64,000 bases of DNA from Bacteroides pyogenes_A (GCF_048595595.1 NZ_CP184347.1), one strand, 5' to 3'; counted from the stretch's first letter, positions 33,673 to 43,932 are shown. The notes: a model not told the origin generated them from the letters alone. Translations and numbers: made by a program.

Positions 33673-34707
33673 TCACTCCACCGTGTACACTTCTACTTCG
33701 TGGATATCTATATAGGGGTCCATAGCGTTCCAAGACTCGAAGTTCGAGAATTTGATCTTATTAATCTCAACCGGCTCATCAAAAGCTATATAAACCACCC
33801 TCGCTCTTTCTGGTTGTACAACTCCCTGATTAAAATAGGTGGCGCCACCATCCTCTGACACCGAGACCCGAACGGAACGGATAACTTTCTGATAACTGCT
33901 GTTTGTATAAAACACAACCCCAGCGACTTTTTGCTTGGCAAATCCAAGTTCCAACGTCTCCGATCCACCACCGGGTACCCACCAATTAGCACTCCAAAGA
34001 TACTTCTGCCCGTCTACGATATTAGGTAAACGTCCCGCCTGATAATTACTTTCCGGGGTAATCTGATTCGAAGGTATCTTATTCCAATCGTCTTCTATAC
34101 TCTCTGCCAGGCTGACATTTTCCCCATCTTTGAGCAAGCTGAATTTGAGTTTGATATACAACCCTTTCGAGGCTTCCGATACTTTGATGTCCGCATCACC
34201 TCCCGAAAGTGGTTTCAAGCGATAGGAAGAAAGAAACCCCGGTTTTTGATTTAACCCGGCTATTCCCTCTTGTAGTCTTATTGTAGTTCTATAGTCTGTA
34301 ATACCGGGAGGAATGGTAAACTCCATACCTGAGAAAGCATTTTCAGGAAAGGGCTTAAACCCTTCTTTCACGCCGGTATAAAGTTTCATTAATTCCTCAT
34401 CGGGAGAAAAAACGAATTTAGTGGCTTGTTTAAGTTTTCTCTTCAACTTGAAAACAAGAGGGATTTCAGTAACAGGTATTTGGATCTCTCCTTCTATTTC
34501 GGAGGCATAGAGTACAGCTTCCGTACCACCTTCATTTCTAATCAGATTAGAAGTATTATGACCAAATCTTTCGGGCATATCGACATGTATCGCATTTGGA
34601 TCGAGTTTATAAGAATTATTCTGCTCCACGATCTCAACACTCGGATCATCACATGCAACAGCGAGTAAAGCCAGCCCTGCAATAGACAAATTAAATATAT
34701 TTCTCAT
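33673..34707 (-). CDS. Surface lipoprotein, DUF1735 plus F5/8C-like domain
   Basis: The 344-residue lipoprotein (lipobox LLAVAC, Cys19) has a DUF1735-type N-terminal beta domain (about 35-190). The C-terminal region (about 215-344) resembles an F5/8 type C (discoidin) carbohydrate-binding domain (LPNIVDGQKYLWSANWW; VYIAFDEPVEINKIKFSNF; YIDIHEVEVYTVE). It probably binds glycans at the surface for the adjacent SusCD pair. It is the last gene of the leftward operon. Confidence 0.82.
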   Translation of the reverse strand: MRNIFNLSIAGLALLAVACDDPSVEIVEQNNSYKLDPNAIHVDMPERFGHNTSNLIRNEGGTEAVLYASEIEGEIQIPVTEIPLVFKLKRKLKQATKFVFSPDEELMKLYTGVKEGFKPFPENAFSGMEFTIPPGITDYRTTIRLQEGIAGLNQKPGFLSSYRLKPLSGGDADIKVSEASKGLYIKLKFSLLKDGENVSLAESIEDDWNKIPSNQITPESNYQAGRLPNIVDGQKYLWSANWWVPGGGSETLELGFAKQKVAGVVFYTNSSYQKVIRSVRVSVSEDGGATYFNQGVVQPERARVVYIAFDEPVEINKIKFSNFESWNAMDPYIDIHEVEVYTVE

Positions 34708-34763
34708 ACTATAAAATTCTTATTATTAAAATAAACTCTTTGAGTTCGTTCTCCGAACCAATA

Positions 34764-36008
34764 TCAGTTTTCGTTTTTTTCTATCTTCAACTTTTGGGCC
34801 GGGAACACTACATCTTCCGTAATCTCATAATCAGCATTTTCTCTAATCGTCCAAGTCCATTTTCCCGTAAGATCGGTAAATGTTTTGCTTTTTTCATCAT
34901 AAGATTCCTTTGTCATAGGGAAATAAGCTTCCAAACCATTAGCCTGTGGGTCTTCAGGCAGATAATACTTATCCAAAATCTCAGCTCCTGTAAGTGCTCT
35001 ATTCCAATAGCGTACTTCACGCAAGTAATAGTCTCTTACATTCTCATTGCCAAATCCCCATCCGGAGCCCTCTTTATTATCAATATAAAGACGAGAAGTT
35101 GTAAATGTTTTCTGAAGTTCTCCATTGACGTAGACGGATAGTTTGCCCACAAGTCCACTCCTGCGATATACATAGCTGACGTGTAGCCATTCTCCTTCAT
35201 TTACAGGCTTATTTGTCCAAGTATCTACTCCGTCACGTCCTTCACTCTTCACTTGCAGCCCCGCTGTTTTACTAATACGATTATAAAAGCCTGCACTGCT
35301 CGACAACGAGCCTGTAGTTTGGTTATTACCATGAATATTATTGAACTGGGCAATGTATTGGAAAGTCCATTCGCTCATTTCTTCCTTATAGGGAACTTTA
35401 GGAGCAAACCTCATAGTATACCCGCCTCCACCGGGAGCACGCATATGGAAAACGGAAGTTTTAATTTTCCGGTTTAAATTCACAATAGTGGTCACCGGAG
35501 AAGACAATAGCTTCAAAGGCCCTTTGACATCTGTTATTTTCACGGGGATAGCATAACGGCCATCATAAGGATATTTTGTTGCATCAAGAGACATCAGGCG
35601 CCCCTCGATAGTAGCCACTATGTTGCCGGGTTTAATGGTGGCAGAGATTTTTCCTGTCCCGACTTCACCTTCAGCATTAACAAAACGTATATCTTCCGGG
35701 CTTACGGGTCTGACATTGAGTCCATTTTCCTCATTATATTTTTCAAGGGTAGCGACGTCAACTTCCACCGTTACAGTCACAGGAACATCGGTAGCGTTTG
35801 CCAAACGCGGTGTGATGGCAAATGAGGCCCCGTCCTGATCTGAAGCCAACACGGCAATAACCCCTGTCCGATTGACATTACCCATATAGACAGCATTGGA
35901 AGGATTACCTCCCACACCATCAGCTAACCCATCTTCATCTAAAACGGAACAAGAAGCGAGAAGAGGTATCAATATACAATATTTTAAAGTAGTATATATA
36001 TTTCTCAT
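34764..36008 (-). CDS. Surface lipoprotein, DUF1735 plus LamG-like domain
   Basis: The 414-residue lipoprotein (lipobox LLASC, Cys20) has a DUF1735 domain at about 45-170 (GVIAVLASDQDGASFAITPRL) and a LamG/concanavalin-like jelly roll at about 185-360 (GEWLHVSYVYRRSGLVGKLSVYVNGE; YYLREVRYWNRALTGAEI). This architecture is found in surface glycan-binding proteins of host-glycan PULs. It lies between the GH18 and F5/8C genes. Confidence 0.85.
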   Translation of the reverse strand: MRNIYTTLKYCILIPLLASCSVLDEDGLADGVGGNPSNAVYMGNVNRTGVIAVLASDQDGASFAITPRLANATDVPVTVTVEVDVATLEKYNEENGLNVRPVSPEDIRFVNAEGEVGTGKISATIKPGNIVATIEGRLMSLDATKYPYDGRYAIPVKITDVKGPLKLLSSPVTTIVNLNRKIKTSVFHMRAPGGGGYTMRFAPKVPYKEEMSEWTFQYIAQFNNIHGNNQTTGSLSSSAGFYNRISKTAGLQVKSEGRDGVDTWTNKPVNEGEWLHVSYVYRRSGLVGKLSVYVNGELQKTFTTSRLYIDNKEGSGWGFGNENVRDYYLREVRYWNRALTGAEILDKYYLPEDPQANGLEAYFPMTKESYDEKSKTFTDLTGKWTWTIRENADYEITEDVVFPAQKLKIEKNEN

Positions 36009-36026
36009 AACGATATATCTATTAAA

Positions 36027-37136
36027 TTAATTGTTAAATGGAGGATTCATTGCAGAAATTGCCGCTTTCACGTTTTTATAATTCGGACCGTACAAATAGT
36101 CTTCATTGATGTGAAATGCACCTATTCCTCCGGCTTTCCCCTTAAGGTTTTGAGTCACAAGTTTTACGTATCTCGAGAAATCATTAGCGTTATTGGGGCT
36201 GGTTTGGAATGATTCGGTATAAATAAACTGCTCCGGTTTAACCTTTGGCTGCTGCTGCATCAGTGTATTTGCAGTCGATACCCAGCTTCCTCCGGTTCCG
36301 TTATACGACTGGAACACAAAATAATCGAACAAATCGGCTACCTTCGGATCAATCCATCCGATAGAGCCATTGATGTTCAACATTTTTTCTTCAGGCAGGA
36401 ATTCCCTTATTTTCTTAAAAAAATGGTTTTCATATTCCTTATTGGAAGTACGGCTACAAGAAATCAAAGCTTTATTCTTTTCCCAAGGATCAGACCAATC
36501 CCCACAATGCATTCCCGGTTTAAACGGAGAAGCAAATTGCGGTTCATAATCAATATCTATACCATCGTAACCATATTTTTCAATAGAATCACAGATAGCT
36601 TTTGCATACTGTTCGATAGCTTTATAAGGTTCGTTGGACCATCCTCCTTCAGGTTTATTGCTCAGCCCGTCGCCGATGTTCTCAATAATCCATCCGACAG
36701 TCATTCTTGTCCCTTTCTCCTGAAGTCTGGCAAGCTGAGCTTTCCTTTCTTTGTCCAAGTTCCACGAAGCTCCCCAATTAGATATAAAATCAACACTATC
36801 GGGTAAGTGGTCAAGTGAAAAAGTATGATCAGGTGAAGTCGGATTCCAATAAGCAAACCAACCGAACATAACCATATGCTTACTCTTCTTATATTCACGC
36901 AAATCTGCAAGATAGGCTTCACGAAGCTTTTTGTTTTCTTCTGCAATAGCCGCCGAATCTGCCTTATTCTTTTTTAAGGCCTCTTCTTCCTCCGCCCATT
37001 TCTTAGAATCTCTTTTAAACAATTCTTCTTGCGGAATATCATCCACATCGATAGGAGCGATATCAGTACATGAGACAATAGCCAGCAAGCCGACAGCTAC
37101 CATCATACCATATATTTTTCTATTTAAATAAGCCAT
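36027..37136 (-). CDS. GH18-family lipoprotein (endo-beta-N-acetylglucosaminidase type)
   Basis: The product is 369 residues from ATG 37136 (MAYLNRKIYG, with AGAAAG upstream); a 14-codon longer frame overlaps susD. Lipobox AIVSC (Cys23). A charged helix (about 40-85) precedes a GH18 barrel (about 85-360). The catalytic motif DGIDIDYE keeps the DxxDxDxE pattern including the acid/base Glu, so hydrolysis is plausible. Relatives cleave the chitobiose core of N-glycans; others in SusCD loci are binding proteins that have lost activity. Chain specificity cannot be judged from sequence. Confidence 0.85.
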   Translation of the reverse strand: MAYLNRKIYGMMVAVGLLAIVSCTDIAPIDVDDIPQEELFKRDSKKWAEEEEALKKNKADSAAIAEENKKLREAYLADLREYKKSKHMVMFGWFAYWNPTSPDHTFSLDHLPDSVDFISNWGASWNLDKERKAQLARLQEKGTRMTVGWIIENIGDGLSNKPEGGWSNEPYKAIEQYAKAICDSIEKYGYDGIDIDYEPQFASPFKPGMHCGDWSDPWEKNKALISCSRTSNKEYENHFFKKIREFLPEEKMLNINGSIGWIDPKVADLFDYFVFQSYNGTGGSWVSTANTLMQQQPKVKPEQFIYTESFQTSPNNANDFSRYVKLVTQNLKGKAGGIGAFHINEDYLYGPNYKNVKAAISAMNPPFNN

Positions 37137-37174
37137 AAAACTTTCTATTAAAAGATTAAAAATCATACAAATTA

Positions 37175-38788
37175 TCACTTTTTAGTTTTCACATCCCACC
37201 AAACATTTACATTGGCAGAGTTGCCCCCACCTCTATACTTAGTGATGGCATCTTGAACGTTAGCACCGTTTTCAGTGGTCTCCTTTTGAGGATAGGGCCA
37301 ACAACGCACACCATCTTTATGCCCGTCAGAAGTAATAACTCCCATATTTGAAATATTAGTGTTTGCAGGAATAAGCTTCGGGTACCCCGTACGCCTCCAT
37401 TCGCTCCAAGCCTCCATACCGTCGGGGAATATTGCTAAATATTTCTGCACTATGATTTTTTCCAATTTTTCTTCCTCCGTCAAACCGTCGTTCCAAGCTA
37501 CCGTTACATTAGAAGGAGATTCCGCACTATATTGAGGTTTCTTCGAGTCCACAAACGAAGCCGGAGCAGTAGTCCCTTGAAGATATCGCTCTACGCCATT
37601 TGAAATGCCGTTTTCTTCAAAAGAAAGGCGAATACCCTTTTCATAAAGATCTTTTGCTTTCCGTCCGTTTGTATTGTAGCCGGCCAAAGCAGCCTCCGCT
37701 TGCAGAAATGCTGTCTCCGAAGCCTTAAACCAGTAAGTAGGAGAAAACTCTTCCACTTTGGGTTTAGCAGCTTCATTATATGTATCCCCTGTAGGAGGTA
37801 TTGCAGGCGGTACAGCTATATTTGTGTTTCCCTCAAAATAACTATTGATACGTGGGTCTTCAAAACCTTTGAGATAACACTGGATGGTAGCTCCAATCCG
37901 GGTATCGTTATACGATCCTTTAATAGTAAAAAGCGCATTTTTCGTTTTAAATCCTGCCCCATATTCCAGCTTGGCGATATCGGCTACCGTCTCAATCATT
38001 CCGGCTTTATGGCTCATGGCTTTTTCTGCCCAAGTTTTTGATAAAGCAGCATCTACGTAGCGCAAACGCATAGCCAAACGAAGCATAAGAGAATTACCCA
38101 GTTTTGCCCATTTCAAAGCGTTACCTTCATATACCACATCCGATGCCTTCGGTACGATAAGAGTAGCCTGACTGAAAGTATACAAATGGTTAACCGCTTC
38201 TTCCAACTCGGTAAAGAATGATTTATAGATTTCTTCCTGAGAATCATAAGCTACTTTAAATGAACCGTTCCCTACATTGAAATACGGAATGGCTCCATAT
38301 TTATCCGTAGTTCGATGCAATCCCATAATCTTAGATATCTGAGCGATAGACCATATTTCAAGATTCTTGTTTTTCACGTCATAGTTCAGTTTCTTAATCT
38401 GAATCCAAGGAGAAAAAATCTGTGAAATACCAGCTGCGAAAGTCCCGTTAGTCCATCCTTCATCAAAATAAAATTGAGAAAGGTTTCTTCCAGGCCATTT
38501 TGCGTCACGAGGCGCCATATATCCCATCCAACTGTCTGAGGTCAGATTATTCGTAACCTGATAATCATTCACAAAGCCCGTTCCTTCCGTTCCTGTATGA
38601 ATAGGAGCAAATTGAAGAGTAGGAAGAAACGTTCCGTTCAGTACCCCGTCTTTTCCCAACATTTCATCGCCGGGTAAAAGCGGATTCTTATTTATATCTT
38701 CGAAGTTACCGATACAAGACGAAAGCATTAGCAAGCCGAAGCATGCTGCCATCACCGACTTAAATATATTTCTTCTATTATTGTTCAT
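37175..38788 (-). CDS. SusD-like surface glycan-binding lipoprotein
   Basis: The 537-residue product is a SusD/RagB-type protein of the SusD-like-2 group. The lipobox is LSSC (Cys25), followed by IGNFEDINKNPLLP. Helical TPR-like stretches include WAKLGNSLMLRLAMRLRYVD and AFLQAEAALAGYNTNGRKAKDLYEKGI. The protein caps the SusC transporter and delivers the glycan. It lies 25 bp after susC and its stop overlaps the longest frame of the GH18 gene. Confidence 0.93.
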   Translation of the reverse strand: MNNNRRNIFKSVMAACFGLLMLSSCIGNFEDINKNPLLPGDEMLGKDGVLNGTFLPTLQFAPIHTGTEGTGFVNDYQVTNNLTSDSWMGYMAPRDAKWPGRNLSQFYFDEGWTNGTFAAGISQIFSPWIQIKKLNYDVKNKNLEIWSIAQISKIMGLHRTTDKYGAIPYFNVGNGSFKVAYDSQEEIYKSFFTELEEAVNHLYTFSQATLIVPKASDVVYEGNALKWAKLGNSLMLRLAMRLRYVDAALSKTWAEKAMSHKAGMIETVADIAKLEYGAGFKTKNALFTIKGSYNDTRIGATIQCYLKGFEDPRINSYFEGNTNIAVPPAIPPTGDTYNEAAKPKVEEFSPTYWFKASETAFLQAEAALAGYNTNGRKAKDLYEKGIRLSFEENGISNGVERYLQGTTAPASFVDSKKPQYSAESPSNVTVAWNDGLTEEEKLEKIIVQKYLAIFPDGMEAWSEWRRTGYPKLIPANTNISNMGVITSDGHKDGVRCWPYPQKETTENGANVQDAITKYRGGGNSANVNVWWDVKTKK

Positions 38789-38813
38789 ATGATTATTATT
38801 TCTGCGTTAATAG

Positions 38814-41800
38814 TTATAGTCCGATCTTAATATTAAACCCAAAACTTCTCATGCTTGGAGGCATGAAGTTATCGCCTCCGGCAGAATAAGTACCGGTTCC
38901 ACCGACCATATCCGAGTCATAAGGTGCCGCTCTATATATATTGAACAAGTTACGTCCAATAAGTGAAACGGTCATATCAGACAGAACATTTCCAAACCAT
39001 TTTTTAGGCAGACTGTAACCGATTGAAAGTTCCTGCAATTTTATATTGGTGGCATCATACAAGTAATAGGCGCCAAGTCTGTTCTGACCAATAGTGGTAT
39101 AATAGCGTTTAGCATCATACGTATGGCCGTCTATCATAACGCCTCCTGCGTCACGGGCATCGGCCGTCACCTTGGACACACCATAGCTATCCATCATGGC
39201 CTGTGTACCCGATGTTACATGACCGCCTACACGTGCAGAAATCAGGAAATTGATATTTACGCCATATAAATTCAGCGTATTATTCCATCCCATCATAAAA
39301 TCGGGAGCGGAAGAACCTACTTTCAAACGTTGAGACTTGTCTATTCTGTATCCATCTCCTTCTTCAATCAGCTTACCGTCTTTTCCTTTCACCAAAATTC
39401 CCTGAACGAAAATATCATTCATTGAATCACCCGGACGCATATATTTAGGAGAAGTCAGTACGTTGATATCGAACACAGAGCCGTCTATGGGATTCTTGTA
39501 TCCTTTCACAAGCTCCATAATCCTATTCACGTTTCTCGTATAAGTAAGGTTAGAACTAAAACGTACATTTCTCCATGTATTTTCGAATCCGACAGCAAGT
39601 TCGATACCGCGGTTGCGAATATCTCCGGCTTGCACATAGAAGCCTGTATAACCCGAACCGTCAGACATATTCTGGATAAAAGTCTGATTATATGTATTAG
39701 ATTGATAAACAGTAGCATCAAAGCTGACTTTTCCGTCGAACAAACGTGCATTCAAACCGGCCTCCCAAGAGCGGGTACGCTCCGGACGGAAATCAGGATA
39801 AGGGTAAGTAGATATAGGAGTCACCTTACCTCCCGACATGTTATAGGTAATGGTACCGGGAGTAATTCCTACCTGTGAAATCGGCGAACCGACTTCTGTG
39901 AACGACATGCGCAGCTTCAGGTATGAAATAAATTCCGGCATTTTCATCATCTCGGAGAGGATGCCCGAAAGCCCGATCGAAGGATATGGAATTACAGGAG
40001 TCTTTCCGTTGCTCACCAATTGAGAGGCCCAATCAAGACGTCCAGTAGCAGTTAAAAACAACATATTTTTCCATCCGAATTCCGTGCTGGCAAATAAAGC
40101 TACATTCCGTGTCCTGCGATACTCCTGACCGCCTCCACCCGTAACATCGGGGTCTACATTGGCTGTAGAAAAGAGATTGGGCACAGTCTTCAAACGGCCT
40201 CCGACGCTAACTCCCGTTGTATAGTGGTCTTCAAAGCTGGTACCGACATTGGCAGTCAATGAATAATCATTTTCCCATCTTTTGTTAACATTCACCATAA
40301 AGTCTGCATACGTTTGGTTATAGCGTTGCTCAGTGAGTCCGAAACTTCCCTTGGCGCTTTCCAAATTGACATCACCTGTAAACAGAGGATTTGTCGTTGC
40401 ATAAAACTTATTTTTAATAGTGTTATAAGTGTTGTCCAAGCGTACGCGGCCTGCCACATTCAGCCAATCGAAGATGTCGTATTGCGCACGAGCATTAAAC
40501 ATGTAGCGGTGTTTGCGGCTGGTAAACATTTCGCGGTTGATGATCCAATACGGATTTTCAAAGTCCTCTCCCTGAGTTCCATAAGGCCAGTACTGAGTAG
40601 GGAAACGACGTCCCAGGTCATAACGTTCCCATACTTTTACTCTTTCAAAGTCATCCCCGCGTGGGAAAAGGTATAAAGGACGAAGCGGGTTAAAGTAACG
40701 CCCTCCCGACATCATGTTCTGATCTCCCTGAACGATGTAGCTTGCACCGATATCAAGATGGAGTTTGTTATCAAAGTAGTTTGAAGTGTTGCGACCGCTG
40801 AAATTATATCTATAGTATTCATTATTAGGGATAATTCCTTCCGAATGAGTAGTTGCAACGGAAATAAACGTTTGGTTTTTCTCCGTACCGCCGGAAATAT
40901 TCAACGAGTTAATCGTACTGTAACCGGTTTGGAAAAAATCTTTAGGGTTGAATTTAGAAGGTGTCGCAAGTTTTTCACCCCAACTGCGATAAGTATCTTT
41001 CTCCGTACCATAGGTAGTTTGAAACTCGGGCATCACACCGGCAGTGAGAAACTCCGTATTGGAAGAGAAGTTTACTTTCAAAGCACCGGCCGCTCCTTTT
41101 TTGGTATTGATGATAATTACCCCATTAGCGGCAGCAGCGCCATAAAGGGCAGCAGCAGACGGACCGGTCAGAACGGAGATAGACTCAATATCTTCAGGGT
41201 TAAAGTCGGAAATACCTTCTCCGCCTCCGGGACGTCCGTATTCACTACCGTCACCTGCACGATTGGCATTACCAATAGGCATACCGTCTACTACATAGAG
41301 TACATTATTAGTACCTGAGATAGACTTGGAGCCACGCATAACAACACTTGTAGCTCCACCGACTCCCGAAGAAGAACGAGTGATATTTACACCCGCCACC
41401 TTACCATTCAACGAATTGATAAAGTTGGCATCTTTCACTGTAGTTAGTGCCTCATTACTGATTTTCTGAACATTATAGCTCAATGTCTTCTCAGAGCGTT
41501 TAATACCGAGAGCAGTTACAACTACTTCATCCAGCACCTTGGCATCATCGGATAAGACAATATTCAATTTCTCTCCGTTCCAAGCAAACTCTTTGGTCTG
41601 ATATCCGACAAAAGACACCACTAAAATATCCCCCTTACGCACATTGGCAAGAGAGAAGTTTCCATCAAGATCAGTCACTGTTCCGCTTCCTGTGCCTTTA
41701 ACCGAGACAGTGGCTCCAATTATCGGTTCATTGTGAACATCTTTCACCACTCCCGTCACAGTTTTCTTTTCGCCCACAGGCTTGGCTTGCGGAACAATCA

Positions 41801-42098
41801 TGATATAATTGTCTTTGATTTTGTAAGAGAACCCGGTTCCTGACAGAATAGCGGAAAGGGCTTTGTCAAGCGATTCGCCGTTGATATCCAAATCTACCCG
41901 TTTGGTTTTTTCCAGTTTAGATTCATTAAAGGCTACCAGGTAAGTTGACTGTTTTTCTATTTGTTGTAAAGCCTCCTGCAACGTAATATTCTTCTTTTTT
42001 ATTGTTATTTTGGCGTTGCTTTGGGCAAAAAGTGCTGTCTGTATAACGAAACAGCTAAAAAACATAAAAAGAAAAGCTTTAAATCGATAATAATTCAT
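38814..42098 (-). CDS. SusC-family TonB-dependent transporter with STN domain
   Basis: A 1094-residue outer-membrane transporter. Signal peptide 1-25; STN (secretin/TonB N-terminal) domain about 28-92 (ITLQEALQQIEKQSTYLVAF); carboxypeptidase-regulatory-like domain about 113-190 (VTGVVKDVHNEPIIGATVSVKG); TonB box and plug about 190-330 (KVLDEVVVTALGI); barrel to the end (FGFNIKIGL). The STN domain passes a signal to a FecR-type anti-sigma, and a FecR/ECF pair lies directly upstream. The transporter imports oligosaccharides together with the SusD-like protein. Confidence 0.95.
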   Translation of the reverse strand: MNYYRFKAFLFMFFSCFVIQTALFAQSNAKITIKKKNITLQEALQQIEKQSTYLVAFNESKLEKTKRVDLDINGESLDKALSAILSGTGFSYKIKDNYIMIVPQAKPVGEKKTVTGVVKDVHNEPIIGATVSVKGTGSGTVTDLDGNFSLANVRKGDILVVSFVGYQTKEFAWNGEKLNIVLSDDAKVLDEVVVTALGIKRSEKTLSYNVQKISNEALTTVKDANFINSLNGKVAGVNITRSSSGVGGATSVVMRGSKSISGTNNVLYVVDGMPIGNANRAGDGSEYGRPGGGEGISDFNPEDIESISVLTGPSAAALYGAAAANGVIIINTKKGAAGALKVNFSSNTEFLTAGVMPEFQTTYGTEKDTYRSWGEKLATPSKFNPKDFFQTGYSTINSLNISGGTEKNQTFISVATTHSEGIIPNNEYYRYNFSGRNTSNYFDNKLHLDIGASYIVQGDQNMMSGGRYFNPLRPLYLFPRGDDFERVKVWERYDLGRRFPTQYWPYGTQGEDFENPYWIINREMFTSRKHRYMFNARAQYDIFDWLNVAGRVRLDNTYNTIKNKFYATTNPLFTGDVNLESAKGSFGLTEQRYNQTYADFMVNVNKRWENDYSLTANVGTSFEDHYTTGVSVGGRLKTVPNLFSTANVDPDVTGGGGQEYRRTRNVALFASTEFGWKNMLFLTATGRLDWASQLVSNGKTPVIPYPSIGLSGILSEMMKMPEFISYLKLRMSFTEVGSPISQVGITPGTITYNMSGGKVTPISTYPYPDFRPERTRSWEAGLNARLFDGKVSFDATVYQSNTYNQTFIQNMSDGSGYTGFYVQAGDIRNRGIELAVGFENTWRNVRFSSNLTYTRNVNRIMELVKGYKNPIDGSVFDINVLTSPKYMRPGDSMNDIFVQGILVKGKDGKLIEEGDGYRIDKSQRLKVGSSAPDFMMGWNNTLNLYGVNINFLISARVGGHVTSGTQAMMDSYGVSKVTADARDAGGVMIDGHTYDAKRYYTTIGQNRLGAYYLYDATNIKLQELSIGYSLPKKWFGNVLSDMTVSLIGRNLFNIYRAAPYDSDMVGGTGTYSAGGDNFMPPSMRSFGFNIKIGL

Positions 42099-42189
42099 AG
42101 ATTAGAGCAATTTTTTAGTGTTAGATCATAATATATTTTATTTCTCGCGGAATAAGCATATTTTTTTAATGCTAAAAATACGATTTCAC

Positions 42190-42221
42190 ATCCGGAACGA
42201 GGCGGCATCCTTGTTCCGGAT
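42190..42221. terminator. Hairpin between fecR and susC
   Basis: ATCCGGAACGAGG (42190-42202) pairs with CCTTGTTCCGGAT (42209-42221) with one mismatch. The T-run is on the plus strand, so it is a weak leftward terminator. It may dampen readthrough from the sigma/anti-sigma pair into susC. Confidence 0.45.
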
Positions 42222-42271
42222 ACTTTTTTTCATACACACTCTTTATTAAAAGGTTAACAAATAATTTATCT

Positions 42272-43276
42272 CTATTTTCTCTTATCGCTTTTTATGTAGC
42301 AAATATCTCCTTCCATCTTATAGGTGAATCCACCCACGACTTCCCGGATAATTGCCATGATATCTCCGATATCCGACTTCTCGCGAAAGCGGAAATTATA
42401 TCTGTCATCATTGAATGAACTTGCGTTGTACTGAAACGTGACGGCATAGCGACGCTCCAGAGTAGAAAGCACCTCTTTCACGGTGCATCCGCGGAAGACG
42501 AACATTCCCCGTTGCCAAGCGGTCACATCTTCGAGATCGGCTCGGGCCAATGTGCTTTGTTTGGTGGAGGAATAGTAAACCACTTGTTCGGCGGGATTCA
42601 GGATATAGCTTTCGGCACCGTTATTGCAGTCCACTTTCACTTTTCCATGAATCAATGTGGCAATCATCTTCTCGTTTTCAGGGTAAGCGAAAACATTAAA
42701 CTCTGTGCCTAAAGCGGTAACTGCCATCGTGCCCGACTTTACGATAAACGGTTGGTCGGGATTCTTCTTTACTTTAAAATTCGCTTCTCCGATCAGATAT
42801 ACCGTGCGCGTATTGCCTTTAAAGGCTTCGGGATAAAGCAAGAGCGTCCCCGAATTGGTTTGCACGGTGCTTCCGTCGGGCAGCTCGATCACTTCCATAT
42901 CGCCTGCGGGGGTGAACTGCTCCACCATTGCAATCTCAGAATACATGTTCTTCGTCAGGAAGAACGTGCCCGATATCGACACAGCCAACAGAACGACCGC
43001 TGCGGCGGCATACCACCGGAATCTACGCATAGAGAAAGTATTCGACGCGGTTACATGCCGTTCGTTCACTCCCAAGCGTTCGTACACTTTGGATAAAGAG
43101 GCTCGTGTGGAAGCATCTTTCGTTGCTTCCGTCTCTTTCCACAGGTCGTGCAGGGCGGCTTCCTTTTCATCCGCATGCGTCTCATCCACCAACCACCGGT
43201 GTATTTCCGCAGTCAGTTTCCGATCGTGCCGGGAAGCTGCAAACACGCGTATTATTTTCTGAACGTAATCTTTCAT
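42272..43276 (-). CDS. FecR-type anti-sigma factor
   Basis: The product is 334 residues from ATG 43276 (MKDYVQKIIRVF); the longer frame adds ten residues. A cytosolic N-terminal domain (1-75) binds the sigma factor, and one membrane segment follows (about 82-102, YAAAAVVLLAVSISGTFFL). The periplasmic FecR domain (about 120-215; VIELPDGSTVQTNSGTLLLYP; VTALGTEFNVFAY) is followed by a C-terminal STN-contacting domain (about 250-330). It relays the SusC binding state to the ECF sigma factor. Confidence 0.93.
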   Translation of the reverse strand: MKDYVQKIIRVFAASRHDRKLTAEIHRWLVDETHADEKEAALHDLWKETEATKDASTRASLSKVYERLGVNERHVTASNTFSMRRFRWYAAAAVVLLAVSISGTFFLTKNMYSEIAMVEQFTPAGDMEVIELPDGSTVQTNSGTLLLYPEAFKGNTRTVYLIGEANFKVKKNPDQPFIVKSGTMAVTALGTEFNVFAYPENEKMIATLIHGKVKVDCNNGAESYILNPAEQVVYYSSTKQSTLARADLEDVTAWQRGMFVFRGCTVKEVLSTLERRYAVTFQYNASSFNDDRYNFRFREKSDIGDIMAIIREVVGGFTYKMEGDICYIKSDKRK

Positions 43277-43324
43277 ATTTGTACTTGCCTTACAATATAA
43301 AGACAACTACCCGAAACGGACTAC

Positions 43325-43864
43325 TCAACAGAAATATAAAAAAGATGCGATTAAAATGATTTTCTTTAAATCTTGAAGGGCTAAATAGATGTGACGCTCC
43401 ACTGTACGTACGGAAAGTTGGAGCCGGTCGGCTATCTCCTGATTGCTCATCCCCTTTTGCCGGCTCATCACGAAAACCTTCCTGCGTTGCTCGGGCATGT
43501 CCTCCAAAGCCAGCTTCACCAGGAGTTCGATCTCTTTGGCGTAGATCTGATCGTGGATATCCACTTCAAAAGCCGAAGAGTCTTCCTGCGCCAAACGCTC
43601 CTGATAGGTGTATTCCACCGACTTATGTTTCAGGAAATTGTAAATATGGTTGCGCACCATGGTGTAGATATAGCTGTTCCACGTCTCCCGCGATTCCCAG
43701 ATCTCCGGATTATCCCACAACTTTACGAACACATCCTGAGCAATGTCTTCGGCGTCGTCTTCCGACTTCAGAACTTTCCACGCAAAGGCTTTTACCTTCG
43801 GGAAAGTGGCAATAAAAAATTGCTCGAATTTCTTCTTTTTTTGTTGTTCGCTGAGAGAGATCAT
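43325..43864 (-). CDS. ECF sigma-70 factor of the PUL
   Basis: The product is 179 residues from ATG 43864 (MISLSEQQKKKKFEQF). Region 2 includes DAEDIAQDVFVKLWDN and NSYIYTMVRNHIYNFLK; region 4 has the helix-turn-helix GMSNQEIADRLQLSVRTVERHI. It lies upstream of fecR in the FecI/FecR/SusC arrangement and should activate the PUL when glycan binds. The end ILIASFLYFC is unusually hydrophobic. Confidence 0.93.
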   Translation of the reverse strand: MISLSEQQKKKKFEQFFIATFPKVKAFAWKVLKSEDDAEDIAQDVFVKLWDNPEIWESRETWNSYIYTMVRNHIYNFLKHKSVEYTYQERLAQEDSSAFEVDIHDQIYAKEIELLVKLALEDMPEQRRKVFVMSRQKGMSNQEIADRLQLSVRTVERHIYLALQDLKKIILIASFLYFC

Positions 43865-43900
43865 TAGAAAATTACACAATTACGCCATTGATACGGCAGT

Positions 43901-43932
43901 CAAAAGTAGATGCTTTTAATGTAAAAAGCAAA
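43901..43932 (-). promoter_or_regulatory. Promoter of the sigma/anti-sigma pair
   Basis: Minus-strand TTTG (43932-43929) and TACTTTTG (43908-43901) are 20 bp apart, a full housekeeping promoter 37 bp before the sigma gene. The pair would thus be made constitutively. Confidence 0.65.
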
